Part shown: positions 48,364 through 57,081 of the stretch, in pieces
Numbering within the stretch: the stretch's first letter is position 1
How the letters are laid out: every line of letters begins with the position of its first letter
NCBI GenBank assembly: GCA_938045295.1
Contig: CALINO010000004.1
Coordinates: 29,623 to 93,622, forward strand
DNA length: 64,000 nucleotides
Source: an uncultured Arenicella sp.
GTDB lineage: Bacteria > Pseudomonadota > Gammaproteobacteria > Arenicellales > Arenicellaceae
Direction: 5' to 3'
Position numbers and translations under genes: made by a program
The notes under the pieces: generated by a model
Seen by the model: only the letters and a program-made list of their open reading frames with translations
Database searches by the model: none
What the model was told of the DNA's origin: nothing

Positions 48364-49572
48364 ATGCAAAAAAGAATTCGTTTTGAAAACCGAGCTGGCA
48401 TATCGTTGTCAGCGGTCTTACACACCCCCGACATCATCCAAACGAAAGCATACGCCTTGTACGCGCATTGCTTTACCTGCACAAAAAGTATTAAGGCGGC
48501 GGTTACCATTGCCACCATATTAGAACGTCAGGGTATTGCCACGTTGCGCATTGATTTTACTGGGCTTGGAGGCAGTAAAGGTGACTTTGCCGACAGTAAT
48601 TTTTCCACCGACGTTGCGGACCTTATTGATGCCGCCAATTATTTGGCGAACAACCATCATGCACCGCAATTACTCATTGGCCACTCTCTAGGCGGCACCG
48701 CCATATTAGCGGCTGCCAGCGACATTAGCAGCGCTAAAGCGGTTGTTAGTATTGGCTCACCCGCCAAGCCAAGCCATATTTTGCATTTGCTCGAAGAGCA
48801 TTTAAATACGTTGCGAGTACAAGGCCAAGCGGAAGTTAAATTGGCCGGCCGCCCGTTCTCGTTTAAGCAAAGCTTTGTTGACGATGTTAGTAGCAATGAG
48901 GTTGATTACCGTAATTTGCGTAAAGCCTTAATGGTGATGCATGCGCCACTTGACGATACGGTCAGTGTTGATGAGGCGGGTAAAATTTTTGCCGCCGCCA
49001 TGCACCCTAAAAGTTTCGTCAGTTTGGATGGCGCCGATCATTTGTTGAACAATACGCAAGACGCCGAATACGCGGCCAATGTGATTGCCAACTGGGCCGA
49101 CCGGTATATAGAACCATTAGCTATTGCTGATGACGTTGATCAAGGCGTAACCGTAACCGGCAATACTCAACAAGGCTTCTTGTGCAAAGTAGAAGCCAAT
49201 GGGCATCGTTTTGCTGCCGACGAACCGCTTTCTTTCGGTGGTACGAATTTAGGGCCATCGCCTTATGACTATTTAGCCGCCGCACTGGGTACGTGCACGG
49301 TCATGACTTTGAACATGTACGCTCGGCATAAAAAAATAAAACTCGAATCAGCGTCGGTTAACGTACAACATCAACGAGTGCATGTGAAAGATTGCGAAGA
49401 GTGTGAGTCACAGACTAAAAAAGTAGACCAGTTAACACGAGTGATTCATTTGAAGGGTGAACTCAGCGAGGCGCAACAAAAACGCATGCTGGAAATTGCT
49501 GACCGTTGCCCAGTACACAAGACATTGGAAAACGACATACAGGTGGTGAGTCAGTTTGCCAATGAACCTTGA
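48364..49572 (+). CDS. fused alpha/beta hydrolase - OsmC family protein
   Basis: N-terminal hydrolase (IDFTGLGGSKGDF, LIGHSLGGTAIL); C-terminal OsmC (DEPLSFGGTNLGPSPYDYLAAALGTCTVMTLNMYA, ADRCPVHKTLE). Confidence 0.9.
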   Translation: MQKRIRFENRAGISLSAVLHTPDIIQTKAYALYAHCFTCTKSIKAAVTIATILERQGIATLRIDFTGLGGSKGDFADSNFSTDVADLIDAANYLANNHHAPQLLIGHSLGGTAILAAASDISSAKAVVSIGSPAKPSHILHLLEEHLNTLRVQGQAEVKLAGRPFSFKQSFVDDVSSNEVDYRNLRKALMVMHAPLDDTVSVDEAGKIFAAAMHPKSFVSLDGADHLLNNTQDAEYAANVIANWADRYIEPLAIADDVDQGVTVTGNTQQGFLCKVEANGHRFAADEPLSFGGTNLGPSPYDYLAAALGTCTVMTLNMYARHKKIKLESASVNVQHQRVHVKDCEECESQTKKVDQLTRVIHLKGELSEAQQKRMLEIADRCPVHKTLENDIQVVSQFANEP

Positions 49573-49600
49573 GAGATGGCAAGCGGTAGCGTGTGAACGG

Positions 49601-50083
49601 TTATAGGTTTTTTTGCCAGAACAGGGCTTTGCCCATGCTGGCATCCAGCTCGTAGCCATCAAAACCAAATTTAATATATGACTTTTGTGCGCCCGTATTG
49701 CCTTCTAACACTTCCAGTGTGATTTTGCAGCAGCCGGTCTCCCGAGCCCGACTTTCAACGCAGGCCAACATTTTTTGACAAACTCCAAGCCTTCTAAATT
49801 TGTCGGCCACGACGATGTCGTGAATATTAATTAATGGCTGGCAGCGAAATGTGGAGAACGCTTCAAAGCAGTTAATTAAGCCAGCCGGCTCATCATTGAC
49901 ATAACTAATCACACTAAAAGCATGAGGTGTTTTCGACAATTCGGTTGTTAGGTTTTGTTTAACAAACTCGGTTAAAGGAACCCCGCCACCCATGGGGTCT
50001 TGCGCATACATGTCGAGCAGTTCAACAATGTCATTGGCGTGTTGTTGGTTTGTATAGTCGGCGAATAACACTTCAATATTCAT
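49601..50083 (-). CDS. GNAT family N-acetyltransferase
   Basis: INIHDIVVADKFRRLGVCQKMLACVESRARETGCCKITLEVLEGN. Confidence 0.87.
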   Translation of the reverse strand: MNIEVLFADYTNQQHANDIVELLDMYAQDPMGGGVPLTEFVKQNLTTELSKTPHAFSVISYVNDEPAGLINCFEAFSTFRCQPLINIHDIVVADKFRRLGVCQKMLACVESRARETGCCKITLEVLEGNTGAQKSYIKFGFDGYELDASMGKALFWQKNL

Positions 50084-50249
50084 TGGGCTCTCAAAAATAA
50101 ACAGTGGGTTAATTAATGTAACTGGCCTGTCGACTGAGTGTAAGGCCGTATTATGTGAGATTTAATCTAATCGACTTATGCCTCGATTACAAAAAATCTC
50201 AGAAGTTCAATCTAGAGGTCTAATTCAGAGATCCAATATCGAAGCGTAA

Positions 50250-50286
50250 AAAAAGGCCTGCGACATTTAATGCCGCAGGCCTTTTT
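50250..50286. terminator. intrinsic terminator, likely for the spondin/CHRD gene
   Basis: AAAAAGGCCTGCG...CGCAGGCCTTTTT. Confidence 0.78.
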
Positions 50287-50315
50287 ATTAAGACTAAAGT
50301 ACTTTTATTTAACGT

Positions 50316-51521
50316 TTAGTACTTATCAACTTCAGTTAACTGGCCACGCAGCTCGCCGGCTGGGTTTCGGTCTGTATGAATGTTGACATAGATACGGCCT
50401 TCTTGAATTGCAGCCACTAACGCATCAAGTGGTTGGCCTTGCAGCGGGCCTACTAAATCAGCCGCCTCAAGATTGGATGCTAAGCGTCGGACACGGCCGG
50501 AACTAAAGCCACCGTCGGCGAGTAAATTAGCCACTACAGGGCCGTTTTCACCCGCAGCACCTAAGTGCAAATGCGCCATGGTGATGTCAGTTCGACGAGA
50601 AAGACGTGCTATGCCTGCCAACAGGTTTAAGGTGCGACCCTCATCAATTAGGCTTGCTTGAGTCACGCCGAATGCACGAGTGTTCACGCGAGGAACTTCA
50701 TTTTTTCCTAACAAGAAAGTGCTGAATAGTAAATTCTCAGTGATTGCCGGTGCGGCCGTGAATTTAACTTTCAAGAATGAATAACCATTTTGAGAAAAGT
50801 CACTTTCACTGAAACGGTTGTCATCCAAAATACCACCGCTGCCGCGTGATAAGAAACCTGTAATGCCATTAATGTCAGAGCCTAAGGTGCCAATATTGCC
50901 GCCTTCGTCGATGCCTGTGTTAGGTGCGCTTTGACCAAAAAATGCGGTGTTGGCAGGGACTTCATCATTTACTTCCGTGCCGGCATCTAAGGTCTCAGTA
51001 CCGCTCACAAAAAAGCTCTGAGCAACGAATTCACCTTGGTCGTTAAATAATTCATGTGCCACGGGGCTGCCGTTAGAAATACAGAAATCGTTACTTGGTA
51101 TTACCATTGAGGCGTAACTTAAGTAGCGTGTATTTGGATCATTTGAGTCAACCACAAAGCTGAACGATGACATTTCACCAGGGGCGATAGGGCCATTTGG
51201 GCCTGGGATGGTGGTTTGTTGGCCAAGTGGTTGTAGCGACGTAAAGTCGGCTGAAATGGCGGCTGTGTCGCCGTCTTCACAAATTGATTCAAGTGCGCGT
51301 GAGCCTGCGATAGGTCTAGAGTTGGCGGGCGTATTACCGTTATAGGTGTCGAAGGCCGCACCGTCATGCAGGCCAATCCAAACAGGGGTTAAAAAGGTGC
51401 CTTGCATTGGTGCCACGTTTTCAATATGTACGGTGACTCTAACGGGTTCGGCGTTTGCGATTGCGCTATTTAAGCCTCCAGTCGCCAGAGCTAATAGTGC
51501 GAGTTTGGTTTTCATAGTCAT
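50316..51521 (-). CDS. exported protein with Spondin_N-like and CHRD domains
   Basis: RVTVHIENVAPMQGTFLTPVWIGLHDGAAFDTYN...SYASMVIPSNDFCI... (spondin-N); FLLGKNEVPRVNT...TMAHLHLGAAGENGPVVANL...IYVNIHTDRNPAGELRGQL (CHRD). Confidence 0.87.
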   Translation of the reverse strand: MTMKTKLALLALATGGLNSAIANAEPVRVTVHIENVAPMQGTFLTPVWIGLHDGAAFDTYNGNTPANSRPIAGSRALESICEDGDTAAISADFTSLQPLGQQTTIPGPNGPIAPGEMSSFSFVVDSNDPNTRYLSYASMVIPSNDFCISNGSPVAHELFNDQGEFVAQSFFVSGTETLDAGTEVNDEVPANTAFFGQSAPNTGIDEGGNIGTLGSDINGITGFLSRGSGGILDDNRFSESDFSQNGYSFLKVKFTAAPAITENLLFSTFLLGKNEVPRVNTRAFGVTQASLIDEGRTLNLLAGIARLSRRTDITMAHLHLGAAGENGPVVANLLADGGFSSGRVRRLASNLEAADLVGPLQGQPLDALVAAIQEGRIYVNIHTDRNPAGELRGQLTEVDKY

Positions 51522-51556
51522 GATTTATTCCTTTAATAGGTAGGGTTGATGTAAGT

Positions 51557-51593
51557 CTGGCCGCTAAATAATAAGTGATGTTTTAGCGGCCAG
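51557..51593. terminator. 12-bp hairpin between the OM-barrel and spondin/CHRD genes (attenuator or processing site)
   Basis: CTGGCCGCTAAA-N13-TTTAGCGGCCAG. Confidence 0.5.
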
Positions 51594-51682
51594 GTTGGTT
51601 ATCAGAAGCACTTAAGAACGTACCGATGACGGCTCCCCAACCCGAGTCTGGTCAAAGGCACGCTCTTAAGTTCTAAGCGGGC

Positions 51683-52408
51683 TTAGAAGCGAATATTGAC
51701 GCCAACATTAAACGAGTCAAAACTAAAGTCGCCCGATTGAGTGGTTGTGGCTAGACCACCAGGGCCGCCGCCGCGTCTTGAGAATTCAATGTCGTCTACG
51801 TCGTTGCTGGTGTATTCAACGAAGGCTTCAATGTTGTCGTTAAACTGATAGCCCAGGCCAGCGCGCAGCTCGATTGAGGTGGCACTATCACTGCCAATAA
51901 CAAATGGTGGTTGTGTGCCAGGCTCAGCGTTTACAGACATGCCATAACGAGCTTCAGGGGTTAAGTCGGATTGGCCAACGCCTAAGCCTAAGTAAGGCTT
52001 AAAGCTGCCAAGTGCAAATTGATATTTAACTCGCGCTAACACCGTTTCTACTTCGGCAGAGCCCACTGATCGGCCTTCATTCGCGAAGAAGTTATTGTCC
52101 ATAAAGCGTAGGTTTTCAAGGTCGTGCTCTGAGTTTGAGTAGTTCAACTCCACGCTGATTGTATTGCCATTACCCGAGGTAAATAGTGTGCGGCCAACAG
52201 TGATGCCAAACCCTGTTTCATTGTCAGTGTCGACGCCAATACGGCGTGTTACACCGCCTACGGGTGCGGTGCTTTGTGTATCAATGCTGTCTAAGTCCGT
52301 TTGGCTGGCATTAGCGCCGATGTACCAAGGGTTATCGGCAGCATTTGCATTAGTAGCGGCCAGTGTGGTGGCTAGACCAAGAAGTAGGTATGTCTGTTTG
52401 ATTTTCAT
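51683..52408 (-). CDS. outer membrane beta-barrel protein (OmpA/OmpW-like)
   Basis: Signal peptide MKIKQTYLLLGLATTLAATNANAAD; NPWYIGANASQTDLD..., repeated amphipathic strands, C-terminal FDSFNVGVNIRF. Confidence 0.85.
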   Translation of the reverse strand: MKIKQTYLLLGLATTLAATNANAADNPWYIGANASQTDLDSIDTQSTAPVGGVTRRIGVDTDNETGFGITVGRTLFTSGNGNTISVELNYSNSEHDLENLRFMDNNFFANEGRSVGSAEVETVLARVKYQFALGSFKPYLGLGVGQSDLTPEARYGMSVNAEPGTQPPFVIGSDSATSIELRAGLGYQFNDNIEAFVEYTSNDVDDIEFSRRGGGPGGLATTTQSGDFSFDSFNVGVNIRF

Positions 52409-52561
52409 AATATTCTCTTTAATTGAGTGAACTCAAAATTAACTAACTCAGGTGATATTTCTTAGCTTTAGAAGGTCAGCTATTAGTAAGGCTTGAAATG
52501 GTTTGCTATTTCAAGCCGCAGAAAAATCATCCGCTCTCATTGGTGTGTGCGCATAAATGGC

Positions 52562-52603
52562 AAAAAGGTTCAAAAATTTATTTTTATTTTTTTGAACCTT
52601 TTT
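52562..52603. promoter_or_regulatory. 15-bp-arm palindrome carrying divergent GAACCTTTTT (ECF -35-like) boxes
   Basis: AAAAAGGTTCAAAAA (52562-52576), 12-nt AT loop, TTTTTGAACCTTTTT (52589-52603), in the intergenic region between the OM-barrel gene and the ECF sigma gene. Confidence 0.6.
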
Positions 52604-52649
52604 AAGCCGATGGGCCACCTATAAGTATGAGCACAGGGTTGAGCACCCA

Positions 52650-53234
52650 ATGACAATGACTTTGACATCATCTAATCCGTTTAAGTTGGCCAATTTGGAA
52701 GACCACCAGCTTGTGGTAGCAATCGCTGAGCAGCGAGACAAAAAAGCATTGGCTGAATTGTACGAGCGTTATCGATACAATTTGAGCGGGTTTTTAAGTC
52801 GCCAGCTTTATCAAGAGAAGTTGGTGGGTGAGGTGTATAACGATGTAATGATGATGGTGTGGCAAAAAGCCGATTCATTTCGTGGTGACTCTAAAGTATC
52901 AACCTGGATTTATGGCATTGCTTATCGTTTATGTTTATCGCATGTGCGAAAAGAAATGAAACACACGAAAAATGCTAATGAGGCTGACTTCGATACTATG
53001 CCAGCCAATGCTGAAGTCGCAGACGCAGATTTCCAAGATCAACGTCAGGAGTTAAGGCGTGCAATAGCCGAGCTTAACGAAAATCATAGAGCGGTGATTG
53101 AACTGGTGTATTTTTCAGGGCACAGCCTGAATGACGTGGCCGAAATTATTGATAAGCCACTCAATACGGTAAAAACGCGTTTGTTTCACGCAAGGCAAAA
53201 ATTGAAAAGTTTAATAAATGATCAATCAGATTGA
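52650..53234 (+). CDS. ECF-type RNA polymerase sigma factor
   Basis: YRYNLSGFLSRQL...VYNDVMMMVWQKADSFRGDSKVSTWIYGIAYRLCLSHVRK; sigma4 ELNENHRAVIELVYFSGHSLNDVAEIIDKPLNTVKTRLFHARQKL. Confidence 0.93.
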   Translation: MTMTLTSSNPFKLANLEDHQLVVAIAEQRDKKALAELYERYRYNLSGFLSRQLYQEKLVGEVYNDVMMMVWQKADSFRGDSKVSTWIYGIAYRLCLSHVRKEMKHTKNANEADFDTMPANAEVADADFQDQRQELRRAIAELNENHRAVIELVYFSGHSLNDVAEIIDKPLNTVKTRLFHARQKLKSLINDQSD

Positions 53235-53976
53235 TCGTGATGAAATGGGTATAACAATGAATTCTTCTGATGATAAATCCGAAATGTTGCGTGAGTTGGC
53301 AATCTTCGATTACGTTTCAGGCAATCAATCGGCTTCGGCGCGACGTAATTTTGAAGCAATGATGGCGCAAGATGAAACGCTCAATGAAGCGGTTAATGCG
53401 GAAATCAAGCTGCGTGATCGATTGTCAGCTACCAATGAGCAAGCGTTAATACCTAGGTCAAATTTTGATGCGCTATTGCAACGAATTGATTCAGAAGAAC
53501 AGGCGCAGAGAGAACAAGAGCAAGGTCAAGAATTTTATGTGGCCGACACTGTGTCTGAGTGGAGCGCTTCCGGCCGTAATTCGGCGAAAAAACGTGGTCG
53601 CTTTGCCCTTGTTCCAGTTTCACTGGCCTCATCCTTTTTGTTAGCCGCCATCGTGCTCAGTGTTGGGTATTTGAATTTAACAGAGCCTCACTTTAATACT
53701 CTGTCTGATGAGGCGGCTTCAGCGCAAGTGGAATTCACCACGTTGGCGGATCAAGGCCGGCTGGCTAAACTTACATTGTCGGGCAATATGACGGCGCAGC
53801 AAGTGAGTCAAATTTTGAATGACCATCAACTTAAGGCTTTTGAGTCAGGGGCTAATAACGGGCATATTTATGTTTATGCACAGACCCCTATTTCAGGCCA
53901 GCAACTGGCAACTTGGCAAGCGGATGCACGCATTAGCAATGCCGCTGTATTCAGTGCTGATAATCTAAAGCAATAG
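53218..53976 (+). CDS. membrane anti-sigma factor-like protein
   Basis: Overlaps the ECF gene; LAIFDYVSGNQSASARRNFEAMMAQDETLNEAV zinc-less anti-sigma-like N-terminus; single central TM (ALVPVSLASSFLLAAIVLSVGYL). Confidence 0.8.
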   Translation: MINQIDRDEMGITMNSSDDKSEMLRELAIFDYVSGNQSASARRNFEAMMAQDETLNEAVNAEIKLRDRLSATNEQALIPRSNFDALLQRIDSEEQAQREQEQGQEFYVADTVSEWSASGRNSAKKRGRFALVPVSLASSFLLAAIVLSVGYLNLTEPHFNTLSDEAASAQVEFTTLADQGRLAKLTLSGNMTAQQVSQILNDHQLKAFESGANNGHIYVYAQTPISGQQLATWQADARISNAAVFSADNLKQ

Positions 53977-53986
53977 TGGTGAATGT

Positions 53987-55288
53987 ATGCACACGTATTT
54001 AAGCTTGTTGTTATTGTTTTGTCTGACGGTATTGTCGGTGACTCAAGTCCAAGCTCAAGCTAAAAACCAAACTCAAACAAATCTTAACGATAAAGAATGG
54101 GTGATTGTATTCAATGATCCTAGGCCAGCTCGATTGCAAGATTGGCAATCGAGCGGCTATAGCAAGGGCGGTTCTGGGTATCGTTCAGCGCTAGAGCTTA
54201 AGCGTTTTGCCAATAAAGAGGCCAAACGTTATAACTTAGAACTCACAGGCCAGTGGTACATCGAAAGTTTGTCGGTTTACTGCTTAGTGGTTCGTTTTAA
54301 AGGTGACGCCGCAGACACCATCACTGCTTTGCAAGCGAATAAAAAAGTGCAGTGGGTACAGCCCTCTAACGAATTTGAATTGTTGTCATCAGGGTTAACA
54401 TCAAAAAAAGAGGGCTTAAAACAAGAAACCGAATCGTCAGGCAGTGATGTTGAAATAAGTAATGGCTTAAAGAAAACGCGGCACTCACTCGATGGTGCTG
54501 GAGTCACCGTTGCCATTATTGATTCAGCGGTGGATCTTTCTCATCAAGATTTCATTGGTGCGTCTCACAACAAAAGCACTAATTTTGTTACTGGTGTACA
54601 GGGTGCGGCTAAGACTCAGGGAGAAAAGCACGGTACCGCGATTGCGGGTGTGATGATTTCACAAACTTCAACGTTGCTGGGGGTGGCTGGGGTCTCGCCG
54701 GCGGTTAACTTAGAGTCGTATCGAGGGTGTTGGGAACATCCTGATTCTGGGTTCACTCGCTGCAACACTTTGTCATTAGCACGTTCTTTAGATGCGGTAC
54801 TAAAAAGTAATGTGGACATTGTGAATTTGAGTTTGTCGGGGCCTAAAGACGACCTACTGGATCGATTAATTAAGCGTATTATCGAGCGTGGCAGTATTGT
54901 GGTGGCGGCGTTTGACCCTAAACGTGCAATGAAACCACGCTTTCCAAGCCCGCGAGAAGGGGTGCTGATTGTGCGTGCGCAAGAATTGGATAAACAGTTT
55001 GATAGTGTGTTTACCGCACCCGGCGAGCGAGTGGTGCCAACACCGGGCAATGGTTACGATTATATGCACGGGCATTCTGTGGCATCGGCCTACACCAGTG
55101 GCTTGTTAGCACTACGAAAACAAGCGTTGGAGCATCGTACTTTGAGCGCAGGTACTTTGAATACAGGTGCTTCGAATACAGCGGCGCTCAAAGGCGGTGA
55201 CGTCAACGTTACAAATCAAAGCGAGACACATTGGCGCAACGTATCAACTCAAGGCAATGCGCAAGGTTTGTTAAACGGCATTCTTTAG
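53987..55288 (+). CDS. S8 (subtilisin-like) serine protease with I9-like propeptide
   Basis: VAIIDSAVDLSHQD (Asp), KHGTAIAGVMIS (His), GHSVASAYTSGLLAL (Ser); signal peptide; propeptide-like 40-120. Confidence 0.87.
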   Translation: MHTYLSLLLLFCLTVLSVTQVQAQAKNQTQTNLNDKEWVIVFNDPRPARLQDWQSSGYSKGGSGYRSALELKRFANKEAKRYNLELTGQWYIESLSVYCLVVRFKGDAADTITALQANKKVQWVQPSNEFELLSSGLTSKKEGLKQETESSGSDVEISNGLKKTRHSLDGAGVTVAIIDSAVDLSHQDFIGASHNKSTNFVTGVQGAAKTQGEKHGTAIAGVMISQTSTLLGVAGVSPAVNLESYRGCWEHPDSGFTRCNTLSLARSLDAVLKSNVDIVNLSLSGPKDDLLDRLIKRIIERGSIVVAAFDPKRAMKPRFPSPREGVLIVRAQELDKQFDSVFTAPGERVVPTPGNGYDYMHGHSVASAYTSGLLALRKQALEHRTLSAGTLNTGASNTAALKGGDVNVTNQSETHWRNVSTQGNAQGLLNGIL

Positions 55289-55348
55289 TGAACGCATAAA
55301 TAAACTAAAGTTCACTGAGTTTGGCTGTTGTTGTTAATACAGGTTATT

Positions 55349-55386
55349 GCTAATACAGACGATAGCTAATACAGACGATAGCTAAT
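55349..55386. repeat. 16-bp tandem repeat, ~2.4 copies
   Basis: gctaatacagacgata at 55349-55364 and 55365-55380 plus gctaat at 55381-55386. Confidence 0.9.
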
Positions 55387-56154
55387 GGTTAAGGAGAGAT
55401 CAGGCTGGTCGACATCAAATGGCACCATTTTGCGTAAGTCACGATCGCTGATATTGATTGCAGGCTCGAAAGCCCAGCGTTCACGTTCATACTTTAATGA
55501 CAATTTAGCAAAGTGAATGTAGTCCACTGGCGCTCCACTTTCTATGGCCATTACGCTGGCTAATATATTTGCGCTTAAGGCATTTGATAATTTAAATCGA
55601 GATTTATGTTCAAGCGTTACCGTATCAAAGGGGCGATTAAACCAATTGTCGGCGTATATTAAAGACAGCGATGCGTTTTTGTTGATGTGCCAAGTGGCAT
55701 TTAAATCAGTGTAATTCCATTCTCGATTGAACCCATCTGAATACGCGTGATGAGTGGCGGCTATTGCGAATGCAGTGTGCTTATTTAAGGCATGAAAGTG
55801 GCCAATGTAAGCGTCGCAGCCTGAAGGCAAGCCGCGCTCGGACCCTACGCTTGAGGCGAAGCAATCCGCACCAAAGAAACTGCCTTGATCAAAACTGATG
55901 TCCGCGCTTAAGTGCAACGCTGGCTGGTCGTCTGTGATGTTACTTCCGGCCACAAAGTTAGCTGAAGTGATGTGTACGTTAGACTGCAATGTGGCGGCGT
56001 TTGTTAAAAAGGGAAACAAGCTCAATGCCACTGAGGCAATGAAGTAAGAGGCGATGAAACGCGGAACGATGCCAGAGAAAGGGGGGGGCGTTTTATGAAT
56101 ACGGTGCTGTTTCAAAATTATTTTCAAATGGTGTGAGCCAATACTGTTAAACAA
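55366..56154 (-). CDS. putative outer membrane beta-barrel (TorF-like porin family)
   Basis: Hydrophobic leader then SNVHITSANFVAGSNITDDQPALHLSADISF...; barrel-like C-terminus SLTISYRLY. Start codon uncertain (TTG at 56154); C8 tract in the coding strand. Confidence 0.68.
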   Translation of the reverse strand: MFNSIGSHHLKIILKQHRIHKTPPPFSGIVPRFIASYFIASVALSLFPFLTNAATLQSNVHITSANFVAGSNITDDQPALHLSADISFDQGSFFGADCFASSVGSERGLPSGCDAYIGHFHALNKHTAFAIAATHHAYSDGFNREWNYTDLNATWHINKNASLSLIYADNWFNRPFDTVTLEHKSRFKLSNALSANILASVMAIESGAPVDYIHFAKLSLKYERERWAFEPAINISDRDLRKMVPFDVDQPDLSLTISYRLY

Positions 56155-56241
56155 TAGTGTATTAAATCATTGTTTGTAAACTATAAATAATGGTTGTTTC
56201 ACACCGTGCAGTAGCGAGTGCAAGTCACCCATATTTCAATG

Positions 56242-56820
56242 TTACCTTAAAGAGCGCGCCACTTTTTGCTGTAATTTACTAAGTTGCTGTTGCTCAAACC
56301 AAGCATTTTTCTTAAGCCAGATGTTATTTCTCGGGCTGGGGTGTGGCAATGCAATAAGGCTTGAGGCGTAGTCGTTGTTTTTTACCCGCTCGGTGAGCGA
56401 TTGTTTGTTGTTAGCCAAATGCCATTTCTGAGCGTATTGACCAATCAGTAAGGTCAGCGTTATGTTTGGCATGGCACTTAAAAGCTCAGTGCGCCAACGG
56501 TTAGCGCAAATGCTTGGTGGTGGTAAGTCGCCGCTACTTCCTTTGCCGGGGTAGCAAAAAGCCATTGGCAAAATAGCAATTTTAGCATCGTTATAAAAGG
56601 TGTCTTTATCAATGCCCATCCAAGTTCGAAGCCGATCGCCACTGGGGTCGTTAAACGGTATGCCCGTGGTGTGAACCTTTGCGCCTGGAGCCTGCCCCGC
56701 AATCAGCACGCTGGCAGACTCATTCACTTGCAGCACAGGGCGAGGCGAGTGAGAAAATTGATCCTCGCACAAACGGCAGCGTTTGACTTGAGGCAGCAGT
56801 TTGTCGAGTTTGGAGTTCAA
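56242..56820 (-). CDS. uracil-DNA glycosylase family protein
   Basis: CRLCEDQF, VLIAGQAPGAKVHTTGIPFNDPSGDRLR, LLIGQYAQ, LPHPSPRNNIWLKKNAWFE. Confidence 0.87.
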   Translation of the reverse strand: MNSKLDKLLPQVKRCRLCEDQFSHSPRPVLQVNESASVLIAGQAPGAKVHTTGIPFNDPSGDRLRTWMGIDKDTFYNDAKIAILPMAFCYPGKGSSGDLPPPSICANRWRTELLSAMPNITLTLLIGQYAQKWHLANNKQSLTERVKNNDYASSLIALPHPSPRNNIWLKKNAWFEQQQLSKLQQKVARSLR

Positions 56821-56829
56821 TGCTGGCCT

Positions 56830-57060
56830 TTAAAAGTACCCAAATAGTGTTAACCCAAACGCCATTGATAGGCCTAAATAAATGCTGCAAAGCACCAAGC
56901 CGATACCCCAAACCCACATCCACATTTGTTTGCCTTTGCGGCCAAGGATGGTCAAAATAATGCCAATAATCACACCTAAAACCGCGGTCAACATCAGCAT
57001 GTCGTCGCTGGCGTGCACTGCCATTTGTTCTTTCGGGATATCGCCTTCTTTATAGCGCAT
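56830..57060 (-). CDS. small two-TM membrane protein (76 aa)
   Basis: MLMLTAVLGVIIGIILTILGRKGKQMWMWVWGIGLVLCSIYLGLSMAFGLTLFGYF. Confidence 0.65.
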   Translation of the reverse strand: MRYKEGDIPKEQMAVHASDDMLMLTAVLGVIIGIILTILGRKGKQMWMWVWGIGLVLCSIYLGLSMAFGLTLFGYF

Positions 57061-57081
57061 ACGTGTGGCCGTTATATTGGG

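Noticed and set aside
54616-55075. 144-aa and 69-aa minus-strand ORFs within the subtilase gene
   Set aside because: Shadow ORFs over a protease with complete catalytic motifs on the other strand.
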